DNA of 64,000 bases from Anomaloglossus baeobatrachus (GCF_048569485.1 NW_027442251.1:310001-374000), one strand, 5' to 3'. Shown: positions 44,336-58,409, counted from the first letter of the stretch. Made by a program: numbers and translations. Notes: generated from the sequence alone by a model not told the origin.

Positions 44336-44864
44336 ACTGATGGGGTGGGTGTCTGTGTGGCCCAATTTTTGGAAAAAAGGGAGACTCCGCTTGGAGTAAC
44401 CCTTGCTTGCTGTGTTTTTAAAAGAAGCCAAGATGAACAGAGCTGGGATCAGGAAAGACTTTGCTACCTACCCCGGTGTCATCCTGGGGACGGTTAATTA
44501 TGGCGTATTTTTGATTTTGCTTGATGCAAATCAAAACATCCTGTTTGCAACTAGGGCCCAAGTGCTGCCACTGATGGGGTGGGTGTCTGTGTGGCCCAAT
44601 TTTTGGAAAAAAGGGAGACTCCGCTTGGAGTAACCCTTGCTTGCTGTGTTTTTAAAATAAGCCAAGATGAACAGAGCTGGGATCAGGAAAGACTTTGCTA
44701 CCTACCCCGGTGTCATCCTGGGGACGGTTAAGAATAGCGTATTTTTGAATGTGCTTGATGCAAATGTAGCTGTGAAGTGTACAACTGGGGCACAACTGCT
44801 GCCACTGAAGGGGTGGGTGTGTGTGGGGCCCAATTTTTGGAAAAAAGGGAGACTCCTCTTGGAG
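44336..44864 (+). repeat. hAT1 234-bp array 2, first segment
   Basis: A partial B unit, then B (44403) and A (44637), ending in the same way as array 1 (ttggag|tcacc) and running into a complete hAT1 terminus. Confidence 0.95.
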
Positions 44865-45196
44865 TCACCTTGCGGTGTTTTACATGATTTTAGAATGGCG
44901 TGCCATGCCTATATCTGTGTGTCCTCCTCTTTTTCCTTGTCCAGCTGTTTTGTTTTCGCATGAGTATATGTCCTTGTCACTTTCCCATGTGTTTGTGTTG
45001 TGTTGTGAGTTGTTTGTCACCTTTTGGACACCTTTGAGGGTGTTTTCTAGGTGTTTTACTGTGTTTGTGATTGCCTGCCATTGTTTCCTATTGGCTCGAG
45101 TTCGGTTCGTCGAACGTTCGACGAGCCGAACTCGAACGGGAGCTCCGTTCGGCGAACCGACCTCGAGCCGAACCGGGACCGGTTCGCTCATCTCTA
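44865..45196 (+). repeat. Internal hAT1 terminus embedded in array 2
   Basis: Copy of the hAT1 3' end (as 5121-5452) ending GCTCATCTCTA, followed by ~11 bp of the same external flank (ctcctggacat). Array sequence then resumes at about 45208. Confidence 0.93.
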
Positions 45197-45207
45197 CTCC
45201 TGGACAT

Positions 45208-48200
45208 ACCTACCCCGGTGTCATCCTGGGGACGGTTAAGAATAGCGTATTTTTGAATGTGCTTGATGCAAATGTAGCTGTGAAGTGTACAACTGGGGCA
45301 CAACTGCTGCCACTGAAGGGGTGGGTGTGTGTGGGGCCCAATTTTTGGAAAAAAGGGAGACTCCGCTTGGAGTAACCCTTGCTTGCTGTGTTTTTAAAAG
45401 AAGCCAAGATGAACAGAGCTGGGATCAGGAAAGACTTTGCTACCTACCCCGGTGTCATCCTGGGGACGGTTAATTATGGCGTATTTTTGAATGTGCTTGA
45501 TGCAAATCAAAACATCCTGTTTGCAACTAGGGCCCAAGTGCTGCCACTGATGGGGTGGGTGTCTGTGTGGCCCAATTTTTGGAAAAAAGGGAGACTCCGC
45601 TTGGAGTAACCCTTGCTTGCTGTGTTTTTAAAAGAAGCCAAGATGAACAGAGCTGGGATCAGGAAAGACTTTGCTACCTACCCCGGTGTCATCCTGGGGA
45701 CGGTTAAGAATAGCGTATTTTTGAATGTGCTTGATGCAAATGTAGCTGTGAAGTGTACAACTGGGGCACAACTGCTGCCACTGAAGGGGTGGGTGTGTGT
45801 GGGGCCCAATTTTTGGAAAAAAGGGAGACTCCGCTTGGAGTAACCCTTGCTTGCTGTGTTTTTAAAAGAAGCCAAGATGAACAGAGCTGGGATCAGGAAA
45901 GACTTTGCTACCTACCCCGGTGTCATCCTGGGGACGGTTAATTATGGCGTATTTTTTAATGTGCTTGATGCAAATCAAAACATCCTGTTTGCAACTAGGG
46001 CCCAAGTGCTGCCACTGATGGGGTGGGTGTCTGTGTGGCCCAATTTTTGGAAAAAAGGGAGACTCCGCTTGGAGTAACCCTTGCTTGCTGTGTTTTTAAA
46101 AGAAGCCAAGATGAACAGAGCTGGGATCAGGAAAGACTTTGCTACCTACCCCGGTGTCATCCTGGGGACGGTTAATTATGGCGTATTTTTGAATGTGCTT
46201 GATGCAAATCAAAACATCCTGTTTGCAACTAGGGCCCAAGTGCTGCCACTGATGGGGTGGGTGTCTGTGTGGCCCAATTTTTGGAAAAAAGGGAGACTCC
46301 GCTTGGAGTAACCCTTGCTTGCTGTGTTTTTAAAAGAAGCCAAGATGAACAGAGCTGGGATCAGGAAAGACTTTGCTACCTACCCCGGTGTCATCCTGGG
46401 GACGGTTAAGAATAGCGTATTTTTGAATGTGCTTGATGCAAATGTAGCTGTGAAGTGTACAACTGGGGCACAACTGCTGCCACTGAAGGGGTGGGTGTGT
46501 GTGGGGCCCAATTTTTGGAAAAAAGGGAGACTCCGCTTGGAGTAACCCTTGCTTGCTGTGTTTTTAAAAGAAGCCAAGATGAACAGAGCTGGGATCAGGA
46601 AAGACTTTGCTACCTACCCCGGTGTCATCCTGGGGACGGTTAATTATGGCGTATTTTTGAATGTGCTTGATGCAAATCAAAACATCCTGTTTGCAACTAG
46701 GGCCCAAGTGCTGCCACTGATGGGGTGGGTGTCTGTGTGGCCCAATTTTTGGAAAAAAGGGAGACTCCGCTTGGAGTAACCCTTGCTTGCTGTGTTTTTA
46801 AAAGAAGCCAAGATGAACAGAGCTGGGATCAGGAAAGACTTTGCTACCTACCCCGGTGTCATCCTGGGGACGGTTAATTATGGCGTATTTTTGAATGTGC
46901 TTGATGCAAATCAAAACATCCTGTTTGCAACTAGGGCCCAAGTGCTGCCACTGATGGGGTGGGTGTCTGTGTGGCCCAATTTTTGGAAAAAAGGGAGACT
47001 CCGCTTGGAGTAACCCTTGCTTGCTGTGTTTTTAAAAGAAGCCAAGATGAACAGAGCTGGGATCAGGAAAGACTTTGCTACCTACCCCGGTGTCATCCTG
47101 GGGACGGTTAATTATGGCGAATTTTGGAATGTGCTTGATGCAAATCAAAACATCCTGTTTGCAACTAGGGCCCAAGTGCTGCCACTGATGGGGTGGGTGT
47201 CTGTGTGGCCCAATTTTTGGAAAAAAGGGAGACTCCGCTTGGAGTAACCCTTGCTTGCTGTGTTTTTAAAAGAAGCCAAGATGAACAAGTCATGGGTCAG
47301 CAAAGACTTTATCTACCTACCCCGGTGTCATCCTGGGGACGGATAAGAATGGCGTATTTTTGAATGTGCTTGATGCAAATCAAAACATCCTGTTTGCAAC
47401 TAGGGCCCAAGTGCTGCCACTGATGGGGTGGGTGTCTGTGTGGCCCAATTTTTGGAAAAAAGGGAGACTCCGCTTGGAGTAACCCTTGCTTGCTGTGTTT
47501 TTAAAAGAAGCCAAGATGAACAGAGCTGGGATCAGGAAAGACTTTGCTACCTACCCCGGTGTCATCCTGGGGACGGTTAATTATGGCGTATTTTTGAATG
47601 TGCTTGATGCAAATCAAAACATCCTGTTTGCAACTAGGGCCCAAGTGCTGCCACTGATGGGGTGGGTGTCTGTGTGGCCCAATTTTTGGAAAAAAGGGAG
47701 ACTCCGCTTGGAGTAACCCTTGCTTGCTGTGTTTTTAAAAGAAGCCAAGATGAACAGAGCTGGGATCAGGAAAGACTTTGCTACCTACCCCGGTGTCATC
47801 CTGGGGACGGTTAATTATGGCGTATTTTTGAATGTGCTTGATGCAAATCAAAACATCCTGTTTGCAACTAGGGCCCAAGTGCTGCCACTGATGGGGTGGG
47901 TGTCTGTGTGGCCCAATTTTTGGAAAAAAGGGAGACTCCGCTTGGAGTAACCCTTGCTTGCTGTGTTTTTAAAAGAAGCCAAGATGAACAAGTCATGGTC
48001 AGCAAAAACTTTATCTACCTACCCCGGTGTCATCCTGGGGACGGATAAGAATGGCGTATTTTTGAATGTGCTTGAAGCCAAGATGAACAGAGCTGGGATC
48101 AGGAAAGACTTTGCTACCTACCCCGGTGTCATCCTGGGGACGGTTAAGAATAGCGTATTTTTGAATGTGCTTGATGCAAATGTAGCTGTGAAGTGTACAA

Positions 48201-48280
48201 CTGGGGCACAACTGCTGCCACTGAATGGGTGGGTGTGTGTGGGGCCCAATTTTTGGAAAAAAGGGAGACTCCGCTTGGAG
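45208..48280 (+). repeat. hAT1 234-bp array 2, second segment
   Basis: Partial A, then units at 45379 (B), 45613 (A), 45847 (B), 46081 (B), 46315 (A), 46549 (B), 46783 (B), 47017 (B), 47251 (C), 47486 (B), 47720 (B), 47954 (shortened C) and a last A from about 48080. The unit order differs from array 1, although the flanking DNA is nearly identical. Confidence 0.95.
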
Positions 48281-48612
48281 TCACCTTGCGGTGTTTTACA
48301 TGATTTTAGAATGGCGTGCCATGCCTATATCTGTGTGTCCTCCTCTTTTTCCTTGTCCAGCTGTTTTGTTTTCGCATGAGTATATGTCCTTGTCACTTTC
48401 CCATGTGTTTGTGTTGTGTTGTGAGTTGTTTGTCACCTTTTGGACACCTTTGAGGGTGTTTTCTAGGTGTTTTACTGTGTTTGTGATTGCCTGCCATTGT
48501 TTCCTATTGGCTCGAGTTCGGTTCGTCGAACGTTCGACGAGCCGAACTCGAACGGGAGCTCCGTTCGGCGAACCGACCTCGAGCCAAACCGGGACCGGTT
48601 CGCTCATCTCTA
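48281..48612 (+). repeat. hAT1 3' terminus, copy B
   Basis: Same as 5121-5452, ending at 48612 and followed by ctcctgga. Confidence 0.85.
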
Positions 48613-49087
48613 CTCCTGGACATAGCATTCGAATTACCAGGTCCCTGAAGGCTGAAATGCGTAGTGGCCGGAAATCATGAACAATTACAATGGGCGTATG
48701 TGCTGTAGATCCTGCGTCAGTTGTAGCTTGGAACTTTGTCTTTTCACGGATTTGCCCGTCTCTCATGGTGTTGGGCTATTTTCGGATCAAAATGGTGTGT
48801 CCCTCCTTGGCCCGTATCATGGGTTATTTCAGGGGCAAATTTAACTCTCTTAGCACTTTTCTCCTTAATTGTGGCCGTTGAATTGTTGGGTCAAGGTCTA
48901 TCCAACCAGCATATTTGTTGTTTTTCAGACAATTTAGGGCTCGTGCATAGTAATAATAACACAGGTTTCCAAGGGTAAAAATTTTTGAAAGATGTGATTT
49001 TTTTCATACTTTTGATCATTGGACTCAGTAAAAATATTGAAAAAATATCATCACGTACAGTTTTTTCACAAACACTGATTCTATAGG

Positions 49088-49869
49088 TGTTAGGGCCAGG
49101 TGGACGGGCAGACCCAGGAGGTGGATCCACTGGGCTGAACACCTTAATGAAGGCAAGGGGTCCGGTAGCCGGAGCACTACGGGTAGCAGGACAGTCCGTG
49201 CAAAAGAGTGGAATGGAGAAGTCCCTGGGACCACGGAGTCACTGATGGTAGTCCGGGTGACGGAGCTCAGGTTCGGAGGCCGAGATGTCAGGCAGAGTCC
49301 GGAACCGATGGAGCGAGAGGACGGGTCACCACAGGGATCAGAGATGGTACGGACTGACGGGATGGCAGATAGTCAGCGTTCGGGGTTCGGGAATCGGCAG
49401 GACCGGATGGCGAGGCAGGAGCGGCTCTAGAAGAGAGATAGGTAAGTATATCACAGAGACACAAGGAGACCTGACTCCTAGCTTAGGAAACACGAAGAAC
49501 AGGCCCCGCCCACTTGGACATTAAACCCCTTTATACCCTGTACCTGTGTGTTCAATTTCCTGTCAGTGGACGCTGGCCCTTTAAGAGAGGGTCAATGACC
49601 GCGCGCGCGCCCTAATGCGCATGCGCGAGGCCCGGGTGCCAGAAGCCAGGGCAGGGAGCGGTGTATAGGAAGCAGGGGAGCCGGCCTGGAGCAGGGCTGC
49701 CGACGGGCGCCGGGAGTGGGGACCGGGCCGCCTGGGGACCGCAGGTGGTGGAGGCTGGAGACCGTGGAGCGGGGGATGTCTGCCAGAGGAGCCGGGGAGC
49801 GAAGCAGGGAAGCCGGGGAGCGTGGCAGGTGAGCCGGGGGGCAGAGCAGGGGACCCGGAGAGCGTGACA
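49088..49869 (+). mobile_element. Solo LTR 1, copy B (fossil)
   Basis: Same as 5928-6667, including atagg on both sides, but 42 bp longer through extra GGGGAGC-type minisatellite units near 49805-49850. Confidence 0.82.
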
Positions 49870-50086
49870 ATAGGTTTCCAAAAGGTTAGAATTCTGAAAA
49901 GATTCCCTCCATACTTTTCTGAAGATGGTGCTCTAGTGTATTCAAGCGATGTTCCTGTGCTGATGGAAAATGTAACATTAAGTACAATGTGAGCGAGTGG
50001 AGACACGTCATTGTTTCATCCAAAAAGTCTGAAAGCTGTGCTACTGCTCAATGGCAGTAAGTATTCTTCAGTGTGTGTAGGGCATG

Positions 50087-51000
50087 TGTCGCGGGCAGAG
50101 GGGCCACGCACGCTACGCTCGGGTTCGGGGACTTCTGCTGCTGCTGCTGCTCGGTGGCTCGAGCGGAGGGCCAGATCCGGGGACTCGAGCAGCGCTCCTC
50201 GCCCACGAGTGAAAAGGGGGTGGTTTGTTTGGGGAGATAGTTAGTGACGTCACCCACAGGTCGTGGTGATAATGGGCACCACCAGTGCTGGTGACGGGGA
50301 TCCCGGGAGCGATGGCAGGGAGCAGCTAGGATGTTGGTTCCCCCTCCGTGGGTAGGGGTTGGTGATCCCGGGGCCCGGTGGCGGTACGGGGAGGCTGGAT
50401 GGCTGGGGTGTACGTACCGAGGGAGCCCGTTTGCCCGCAGGCGCTGGCCCTTGGATCTCTAGCCTATGGCGGTGGCTTTTTATCCTCACGGTGTGGACGG
50501 TTGCCTTCTGTCGGGTCTTGGGTGTTAGGGAACCCCTGGGATTCCGGTCACTCTCGGATTTGACCATTGTCGGCGGCTCCTAGCCTGGTCAGGGTCCAAT
50601 GGCCCTGCCTTTGTGCTTGGTACAGATCCGCTCACCGGTTCAGTTCCCTTCGGGTCACCGCCCGTCCCCGATCCTACGGTTCAGCTGACTTGTACCACCT
50701 CCTGCAGACGGCCACCACCGTCTGCCGACCTTGCTGACAGTGCCTGGGCTCCTACCCAGACACTAACAGTTTCTGTCCTCTCACTTTCCACTACAAAACT
50801 AAACTAACTGCTTTTTCCCGCCTCCAGGCCTGTGAACTCCTCGGTGGGTGGGGCCAACCGCCTGGCTCCGCCCCACCTGGTGTGGACATCAGACCCTGGA
50901 GGAGGCAACAAGGATTTTGTGTGACTGATGTAGACTATCCAGGGGAGGGGGTGTGTGTGATTTTGTGTTTGTGACTACCTGGCTAGTCCAGGGCGTCACA
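50087..51000 (-). mobile_element. Solo LTR 2, copy B (fossil)
   Basis: Same as 6885-7798, with catg on both sides. Confidence 0.8.
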
Positions 51001-51196
51001 CATGCTATGCACTTGGAAGAAAGCTGTGAGAATTTAGACTTTATTCTCAAGAAACTTAACTACAAGGAGCATGGATGGTCAATATGTGGTGGTCTAAAAA
51101 TGTTCTCATTGCTTCTTGGGCAGCAAGGAGGATATATTAAATACCCATGCTGTTCTGCCTCATGGCAGCCTGCTAATAGTCATTCATTAAAATTTC

Positions 51197-51832
51197 TGTT
51201 ACAACCCCTAGAGGTCATTGTTATTCTTTTGAATTGCTGAGTTTCCCTTTAAGCTAAATGTATTCTGGGTAAGGAATGCCTACCTGAGCTGAGAAGAAGC
51301 CTGCAGCCATTTTCTCTTTGGATTTGTCAGGAAAGGACATGCCGACTTACCTCTCTGTACATTCACCCCTGCCTAGTGTAATCCGGTGAGCAAAGCAAAT
51401 TACATGTGTTAGTGATAGAATCCTAGATGGAAGAGTGTAGTAAATGCATTGTACATTGTACTTCTACACCTTTAGTGTCATCCCTGTCTTGTTTGTCTAG
51501 ATAAGATTTCTATGTATTGCAGATGCAGTGACCTTTCACCTACATTCTCGTAAGAACTGCATCTCATGTACTGTTATGCTATGTTAACTCTGTATTAACA
51601 CTGTACTGACTGTAATCATTTTCTTGTTATAGTTTTTACCCGTATAAAACAGTATCTTGGATATACCGTATTCTGTCTTCAACTGCATCTTGGATATTCC
51701 TATATTCACTGTATATTCCATGTATACTGCAATCAAGTTCACGTTACCAGCTAATAAATCAAGGCTATTGAACTCCACAGTCTGTTTATTTGAAATGTGA
51801 ACTAGGGTTTAGCTGTATGCTAGAGATTCACA
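51197..51832 (+). mobile_element. LTR-like insertion 4, copy B
   Basis: Same as 7995-8630. Confidence 0.5.
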
Positions 51833-52123
51833 GCATTACGTAAAAGAAGGCAGAACACATGCTTTTTGTGTGAATTGGAAAGCCAGGTTAGGACTCTTCA
51901 CTGGAGCAAAAAAAATTGGCCAACAAGAACATCTTTGTAACCGGGACTCAAGAACATTGTTGCATAAAGCTTAGTTGATCCCACCTAAAGTTCTCTTGCC
52001 ACCACTCCACTGTAAGCTTGGACTGATGAAGCTGTTTGTGAAAGCGCTACTGAAAGAAGGAGAGATGTTTAAGTACCTGTGTACCAAGTTTCAGGGACTG
52101 TCAGAATCAAGTCTGAAGGAAGG

Positions 52124-52916
52124 TGTGATGCCCTGGCAAAACCAGGTAGTTACAGATAGGCCCCCGCACAACACCTTTCCTCACTTAGGAAACACACAGC
52201 CGACCTGAAACCCTAGTCACCTAGGACCCTGAAGCCAGGACCGAAAACAGCGGCCTAGCTAATTAAATGATTGAGGGCAGGATTATAGGTCCTATCCCAC
52301 CTAAAGTCCCTCAAAGAAGACAACAGCCCACTGATAGGGATAAGGCCACCGCCAGGGCCCTTAGATCCCACGGGCCAGCGCCTGCGGGCACGGCTCCTTA
52401 GGCCATATCCAGCCGGGAGCGGACTCCTGAGTTCCAGACCAGGCAGTCCACCATACACAAAAACAAGTGCAGAGTAAAGGACAGCGACCACCAGCCTGGG
52501 TGGGGGACCTGAATGCAACCGGCCGGGGCGGCAGGCCACCAGCACCTTTGGTTTACCGAAAGACTCGTGTGATTCATTTACTGTGAGTAACCAAACATCC
52601 CCCTGCTTGCTCAGGCGCGCCGGCCCTTGCCATCACCATACCCTGCACAAAGACACTGGGCCCCGGGGCAATCATCCCTACACACGGAGGGGTTAACATC
52701 CAGCTGCCACTACATCTCTCCCGGGTATCCCATAACGGCAGCGGTGGTGTCCCACCTCACCACACACCGTTGGTGGCGTCACAAACTTAATACGGCCTAG
52801 CCCATACATCTACATTCCTCCTTTTATTCGACATGTCCGCGAGACCCCCGGGTCGAGCCACTCTCTTAGAAGGTCTGGATCCGACCAACGGCGGCTGCTG
52901 GCACAGGGGCAGCACA
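52124..52916 (+). mobile_element. Solo LTR 3, copy B (fossil)
   Basis: Same as 8922-9714. Confidence 0.7.
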
Positions 52917-53372
52917 AAAGCATTTTTGTGGGTTCGGATATTCAGAAACCCATGAATGAAGGATGACGTGTTTTAAACAATAATGAAAACTGTTGAAAAA
53001 AGGGCTTGGGACTCTTTGAAAGAAGCAATAAATACGTTTCTAGGTAACAACAAAGAATCAAAATTTAAGTCCATCGTGGAGAACATGCTGAAACGTTTCA
53101 AAGCCTTGGGTTGTCTAATGAATTTGAAGTTACATTTTTTACATTCCTATTTGGACTACTTGTCTGAAAACCTTGGTGCTGGTGGGAAGAACAAGAAGGT
53201 TTTCATCGGAATATCAAGGAGATGGAACGACGATACCAAAGTAAATGAAACGTGAACATGATTGCCGGATGCTTCACAGAGAAGATCCACAGGCCTTCTA
53301 TAAGAGAAAAGGGGGATCTAGAGAAAAGGAAAAAGTGCAAGAATAAATTTCTAATAAAGTTGCAGAATGACT

Positions 53373-53975
53373 GTACAATAAATAAATGTATTTTATATAT
53401 AAAATTGTGAATATTTTTGGTTACAATAAGTATTTTTCTTGTTCATGTCACTTGTATGTAACTTCACACATGGATTGTACAAAATCAATATTTGATGGTT
53501 AAAAAAAAATATTTATTTTTTTTTTTAAATCAGGACATTAGAAAACATAATAATCAGTCACTGGATTTGAAGTTTCATAAACCAAAATTTTACATAGCTG
53601 TGTAATTTGTCGGGCACCCACCGACAATAGAATAGCGCCAGATTTAGGAAGCTGGCTGAGGTCTGCAAAGTCTGTAGCCAGGTGACAAAATTGTCCAACC
53701 TGGGTTTCTTCCTTAAGTAGTCTCTGGTATGATGATATGGTATAATCCTGGCAGCCGGAGTCGAAATCCCTAGATTGCGGTTATGATCTCCAATCGGAAT
53801 TGGAGCCCCTAGATTGAAGCCATGTAGCCAAGTGATCCTCTAGTTGAAGCCAAAGTCCCTAGACCGAGTCCACAAGGCATCCTGGTTCTGATCCCCTAGC
53901 CAGCTCCTAAGAGCTTAGACTAGATCATGCAACATCCATCAACAACCTGGTGACTCCAAGAAGTCCCCTTTTATA
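53373..53975. other. Unassigned stretch before palindrome B
   Basis: Same as 10171-10680 plus ~95 bp of the segment that is missing from copy A. No gene seen. Confidence 0.5.
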
Positions 53976-54404
53976 GCCATAACCTTCCCTTAGGATATAC
54001 TGTGCCCTTATCAGATTGGTTGTACAAGGTTGCTTCTCTTATTGGATGGATTTCAAGCTGCATGGATAATGTTCATTTAAATGATGTGGATAGAAAGACT
54101 GAAGATATCTACATGTAGTCTGAAATCCATCATGAATCAATACTATTTTACACAGTCATAAGCAGCCCATGGGCATTCACCTGCATTCAAACCAATAACA
54201 GCTCATAGACCAGACAATCCATCTACCACTGGACCAAAGACAGGAAGTTAAATCCACTGCCTGCGGTAACCAACTTAATCCTATAGGCTACTCACACAAC
54301 AAACCCAACAGAAAGGAAAAAAACATGGCTTCGATTATCCATCCAATGAAAACGCATAACCATTGTGAGCCATTGGACAATGCAATTGGACACTTGGTGA
54401 CATG

Positions 54405-54815
54405 GTGCACGGCCCAATGAATCAAGTCTTTACTTCATATTCACGGTTTAAGCCCTTGGGTTCTAATATGCCCAGAGTACATATCCAGAAAGATTCTCTT
54501 TCTTTGAGCTAAACACAAGTCAACAATACATTGTAAGCAGATTCTATTACCAGTCCCACACCATTTTGTGACGCATAATCACACAGTGATCCAATTAAGA
54601 TTCCAAGTCATCGAACATGTCCAAGCCATACGCAGAGGAGGCAATAGAATTAGGAAGCTCAAAGAAAGGGAATCTTTCTGGATATATACTCTGGGCACAT
54701 TGGAACCCAAAGGCTTAAACCATGAATATGAAGTACAGACTTGATTCATTGGGCCATGCATGGACATAATGGACATAATTCTAATAGGCAGGACAGGTAA
54801 TAAGGAGCACAAGTT
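54405..54815. mobile_element. Pair of Penelope-like tails, left arm of B
   Basis: Same head-to-head tails as 11030-11440: minus at 54405-54515, plus at 54570-54815. Confidence 0.6.
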
Positions 54816-55985
54816 ATATGCTAAAATGTGTTGTGTGACAAGACAGACACAGGAAAGGACATGATAACAGGTGTAGGGACCAACAAGGTGAGACAAGGGG
54901 TATCAGGATAGGGTCAAGTAGGTATGAATGTAGTAATGGGGCAGGCATAGAGAATTGTATGTGAATGTGAATTACAATAAATCACTAAGGAAAGGAATAT
55001 GTGAGTGTGTGCCTAATGTAAACTAATATTGTACTGGCAAAATTATAGATGGAAAGGGAGAAGGGGAGGGGGGAGAGAGGAGGCTGTAATTGACTACAAG
55101 GGTATGAGTTATGAGTGATCATAGGGATAGTGTTACATAAGTGGAAATACCTATGGAGGACCGGATGTGTAAGCGCATACCTTATACAAACCTATAGAGT
55201 GCTGATGGGTGAGAGTGTGATGTTAGATATAAGACATCCTATAGTGAATAGTGAGCCGTAATCAAGTGCAACAGGGATATTTCACGTGACTATGGGAACC
55301 TGGAAGGTAAAGAAAGGGGAGAAAAAACTGTTAGACAAGGTAATCAGACATAATGTAACCAGTTGATCAGACATGATCACCTGGTTTGAGACCCCCTGCC
55401 TTACACTATATAGATATCATGTTTATTCCCCATCTATCTTGCTCAGGAGAGCATCTCCCTCCCCCGGCACCAAGAGCAGCTCATACTGAATTGTTACATT
55501 GACTAGTAACACTGCACACAGAAATGCACCTTAATATTCCACTGTTAACCCTTTCCTCCCAGCAGTAACACACAACTCCTCACCTTGATATCATGGTGAT
55601 TTATGGTCAGAATGACTTCAATGCGATCAGTGATTTCTATTCTAGCTCTGCTCACATAGATTTTATATCCACACTCAACTATAGGCCGTTCTTCATATTT
55701 TGGGGGCTTTTAGTCAGATATACTAGTTTGTGCCTGTATAGTATTGGTGTAGATGGGAGTGTAGGGCATGGGTTACATGGCACTGTGGTGGAATACTGAT
55801 GGGAGGTATTGGTGCTGTGTTTGATGCTTCTACTGGGTATTTTCCTACAAATACTGGAACAGCTCACTGCTTAGAATGATCCTTCCCAGCTCTATAATAT
55901 ATTATATATACCCCACAATGCAGGCTCACACACACATTTGTCTCAAGTGTGTTGTAGGGACACAGATACAGTCTTGGTCATGTGA

Positions 55986-56564
55986 CTAAAGGCTACTTTA
56001 CACACTGCGATATCGGTCCCGATATCGCTAGTGTGGGTACCCGCCCCCATCTGTTGCGCGACACGGGCAAATCGTTGCCCATGCCGCACAACACCGACCA
56101 GACCCGTCACACATACTTACCTGCCCGGCGACGTCGCTGTGTCCGGCGAACCGCCTCCTTTCTAAGGGGGCGGTCCGTGCGGCGTCACAGCGACGTCACT
56201 GAGCGACGGCCCAATAGCAGCGGAGGGGCGGAGATGAGTGGCCGGAACATCCCGCCCACCTCCTTCCTTCCTCATAGCGGCTGGGAGGCAGGTAAGGAGA
56301 GGTTCCTCGTTTCTGCGGTGTCACACGGAGCGATGTGTGCTACCGCAGGAGCGACGAACTACATCGTTACTGCTGCAGTAACGATAATCGAGAATGGAGA
56401 CCCATGTCACCGATGAGCGATTTTGCACGTTTTTGCAACGATGCAAAATCGCTCATCGGTATCACACGCAGCAACATCGCTAATGCGGCCGGATGTGCGT
56501 CACAAATTCCGTGACCCCAACGACTCCGCATTAGCGATGTCGCAGCGTGTAAAGCCCCCTTTAG
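55986..56564 (+). mobile_element. MITE-like element, palindrome B left arm
   Basis: 579-bp copy carrying the left-arm variants, as in A's left arm. Confidence 0.75.
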
Positions 56565-57960
56565 TGGGAGTGGTGTACAGGGTCTTAGCAGTAAAGAGTA
56601 TTCCATATTTCTGCCAGATACCCACAGAGATATTGAAATCTGAAAAAAGAGACTTCTGCTCATTGAAGGTAAGAACTACTCACATAGCGTTCAACTCCAC
56701 AGCAAACGAGTGCTCTAGCACTGGCATCTCAGCAGGGATATTCCCCTACTACACATGTGTGTCTAGGTCACTGTGACAGTTTACAGGACATAACTCAGGG
56801 CACCTAGACAGAAGGCAGAGGGACTACTTTCTATTTCTGGTGTAGAGCTTAGTACAATATATATATATTTATACTATTACATGGGACACATGTACCTTGT
56901 ATTACCATTATTCGCTGTATATGAACCCCTTTTCTCCGGGCATTATTTGTCTATAGCATTTTTCACGAACCTGAGGCAACTGAGAACCCTTCAGTGAAGG
57001 AATTCCACTAACCCTCACAATACCTACCAGGGGCCTCCCTGCAGTAACTCAGGTAGTTGTACCCATTCTCTTTCCGCATTCTATGTGTTCTTCTTCTTTC
57101 TTCTTTTTTTTCTTTTTTCTTCTTTTTATTTCTATCATGTAGTTCAGGGGTTTATAGATATATGTCCTGCATCTCATATTTCCTTTAGTGGTGCTTCTTA
57201 CCCATTCTCATATCATTTACCCTAGTATTTCATGATCCTGAGGCGACTGAGAACCCTTTAATAAAGGAATCCTTTTTCACCTGAATTGTCAAGTGATACT
57301 TACCAGTGACTATCACGTAATGTTACAGGTAGTTCCATTTTCTTCCTCTTCTTTCTCTCCTTTCTTCTTTGTCACACGGTCCATTGTGTTATAGCCCACG
57401 TGTCATGATAACACTTGTACCATCTTTTCATTTAGATTCCACCTACAATTATTTACCGATTCCAGTTCTGGAATAGGCTTTCATCATCTACTCACTAGAA
57501 TTCTCAAGTTCATAAGGTACTGAGACATATACATGTTCACACCATTATAAAGAACAAAGTATAAACATTGAGGTTTTTCTCACACCCTCACACAACAAAC
57601 CCATGTGTGTTCATTTCCTTCACTATATAGGATTGCAAGTTTTCCATTTGTACCTTAATGGCAATGACGCTATACAATTGAACACATATCATCCTGTTAT
57701 CCATATAGGTGTGTATTTACCTGCTTGACTATTTTTGGTTGTTTGATCCAGAATGTTTCTCCAGATAGGTCATGTGGAAATTTTCTTTCCTCAGTACAAA
57801 TGTTTTCACTATGGCTTTGGAAAATTTTTTTGTATGTGCATCATGGTCATTTGACCCATTGTACTCTCAAGTAGCAATATATTGTACTGTTATGTTGTAC
57901 TATGTACTAATTACGTGTTTATATGGTTTTGTAACCCTTTATGATCTTAGATAACTTTAT

Positions 57961-57997
57961 CCTTGATAAAGACCTAAAAACAAGCTCGAAACGTTGG
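57961..57997 (+). ncRNA. Hammerhead-like hairpin, left arm of B
   Basis: Same as 14594-14630. Confidence 0.42.
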
Positions 57998-58409
57998 ATG
58001 AATTATCCTTTTGCACAAATAAAGAATTTTCAGCATTCTAAGAGTTCTTTTCTTACGTTATTGATCACTATAGTGTGCCAGAGCTATTTCTATTGAATTG
58101 ACTCTTATTTTTTCTGAGCACCTGCTATATACACAGTGAGCCAGACATATTCAATTTTCATTCAGAAGGCAGAGGGAAGCCTTAGCAGCTGAGCCTATAT
58201 CTTGGCTTGTGAGCATTAGAACAGGCCGGCGATTACAGGGTAACATGAAAAATGTCCAGCTTGCATTATGACTAGAACATGACAATATCCTTTTAAGTAC
58301 TAACCTATGATGCGTTCCTAAGCAGTTGATGTTATATGTTCTACATTTCATTTTCTGCATACTTTACAAGTAGTAGAATTTGCTTTGATATAGGCAACTG
58401 GATTTTCAT

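Larger units (their letters stand above)
48991..53372 (+). pseudogene. Decayed multi-copy gene of unknown class, copy B
   Basis: Same gene blocks as 5831-10170, including EKRAWDSLKEAINTFLGN (52983 onward), with the same four insertions. Non-functional. Confidence 0.7.
53976..58409 (+). repeat. Giant palindrome B, left arm (~4.4 kb)
   Basis: Matches the A arms, including the outer ~75 bp that A's own left arm lacks. A small patch at about 57587-57604 differs from A: ctcacacaacaaaccca replaces ~25 bp. Confidence 0.95.
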
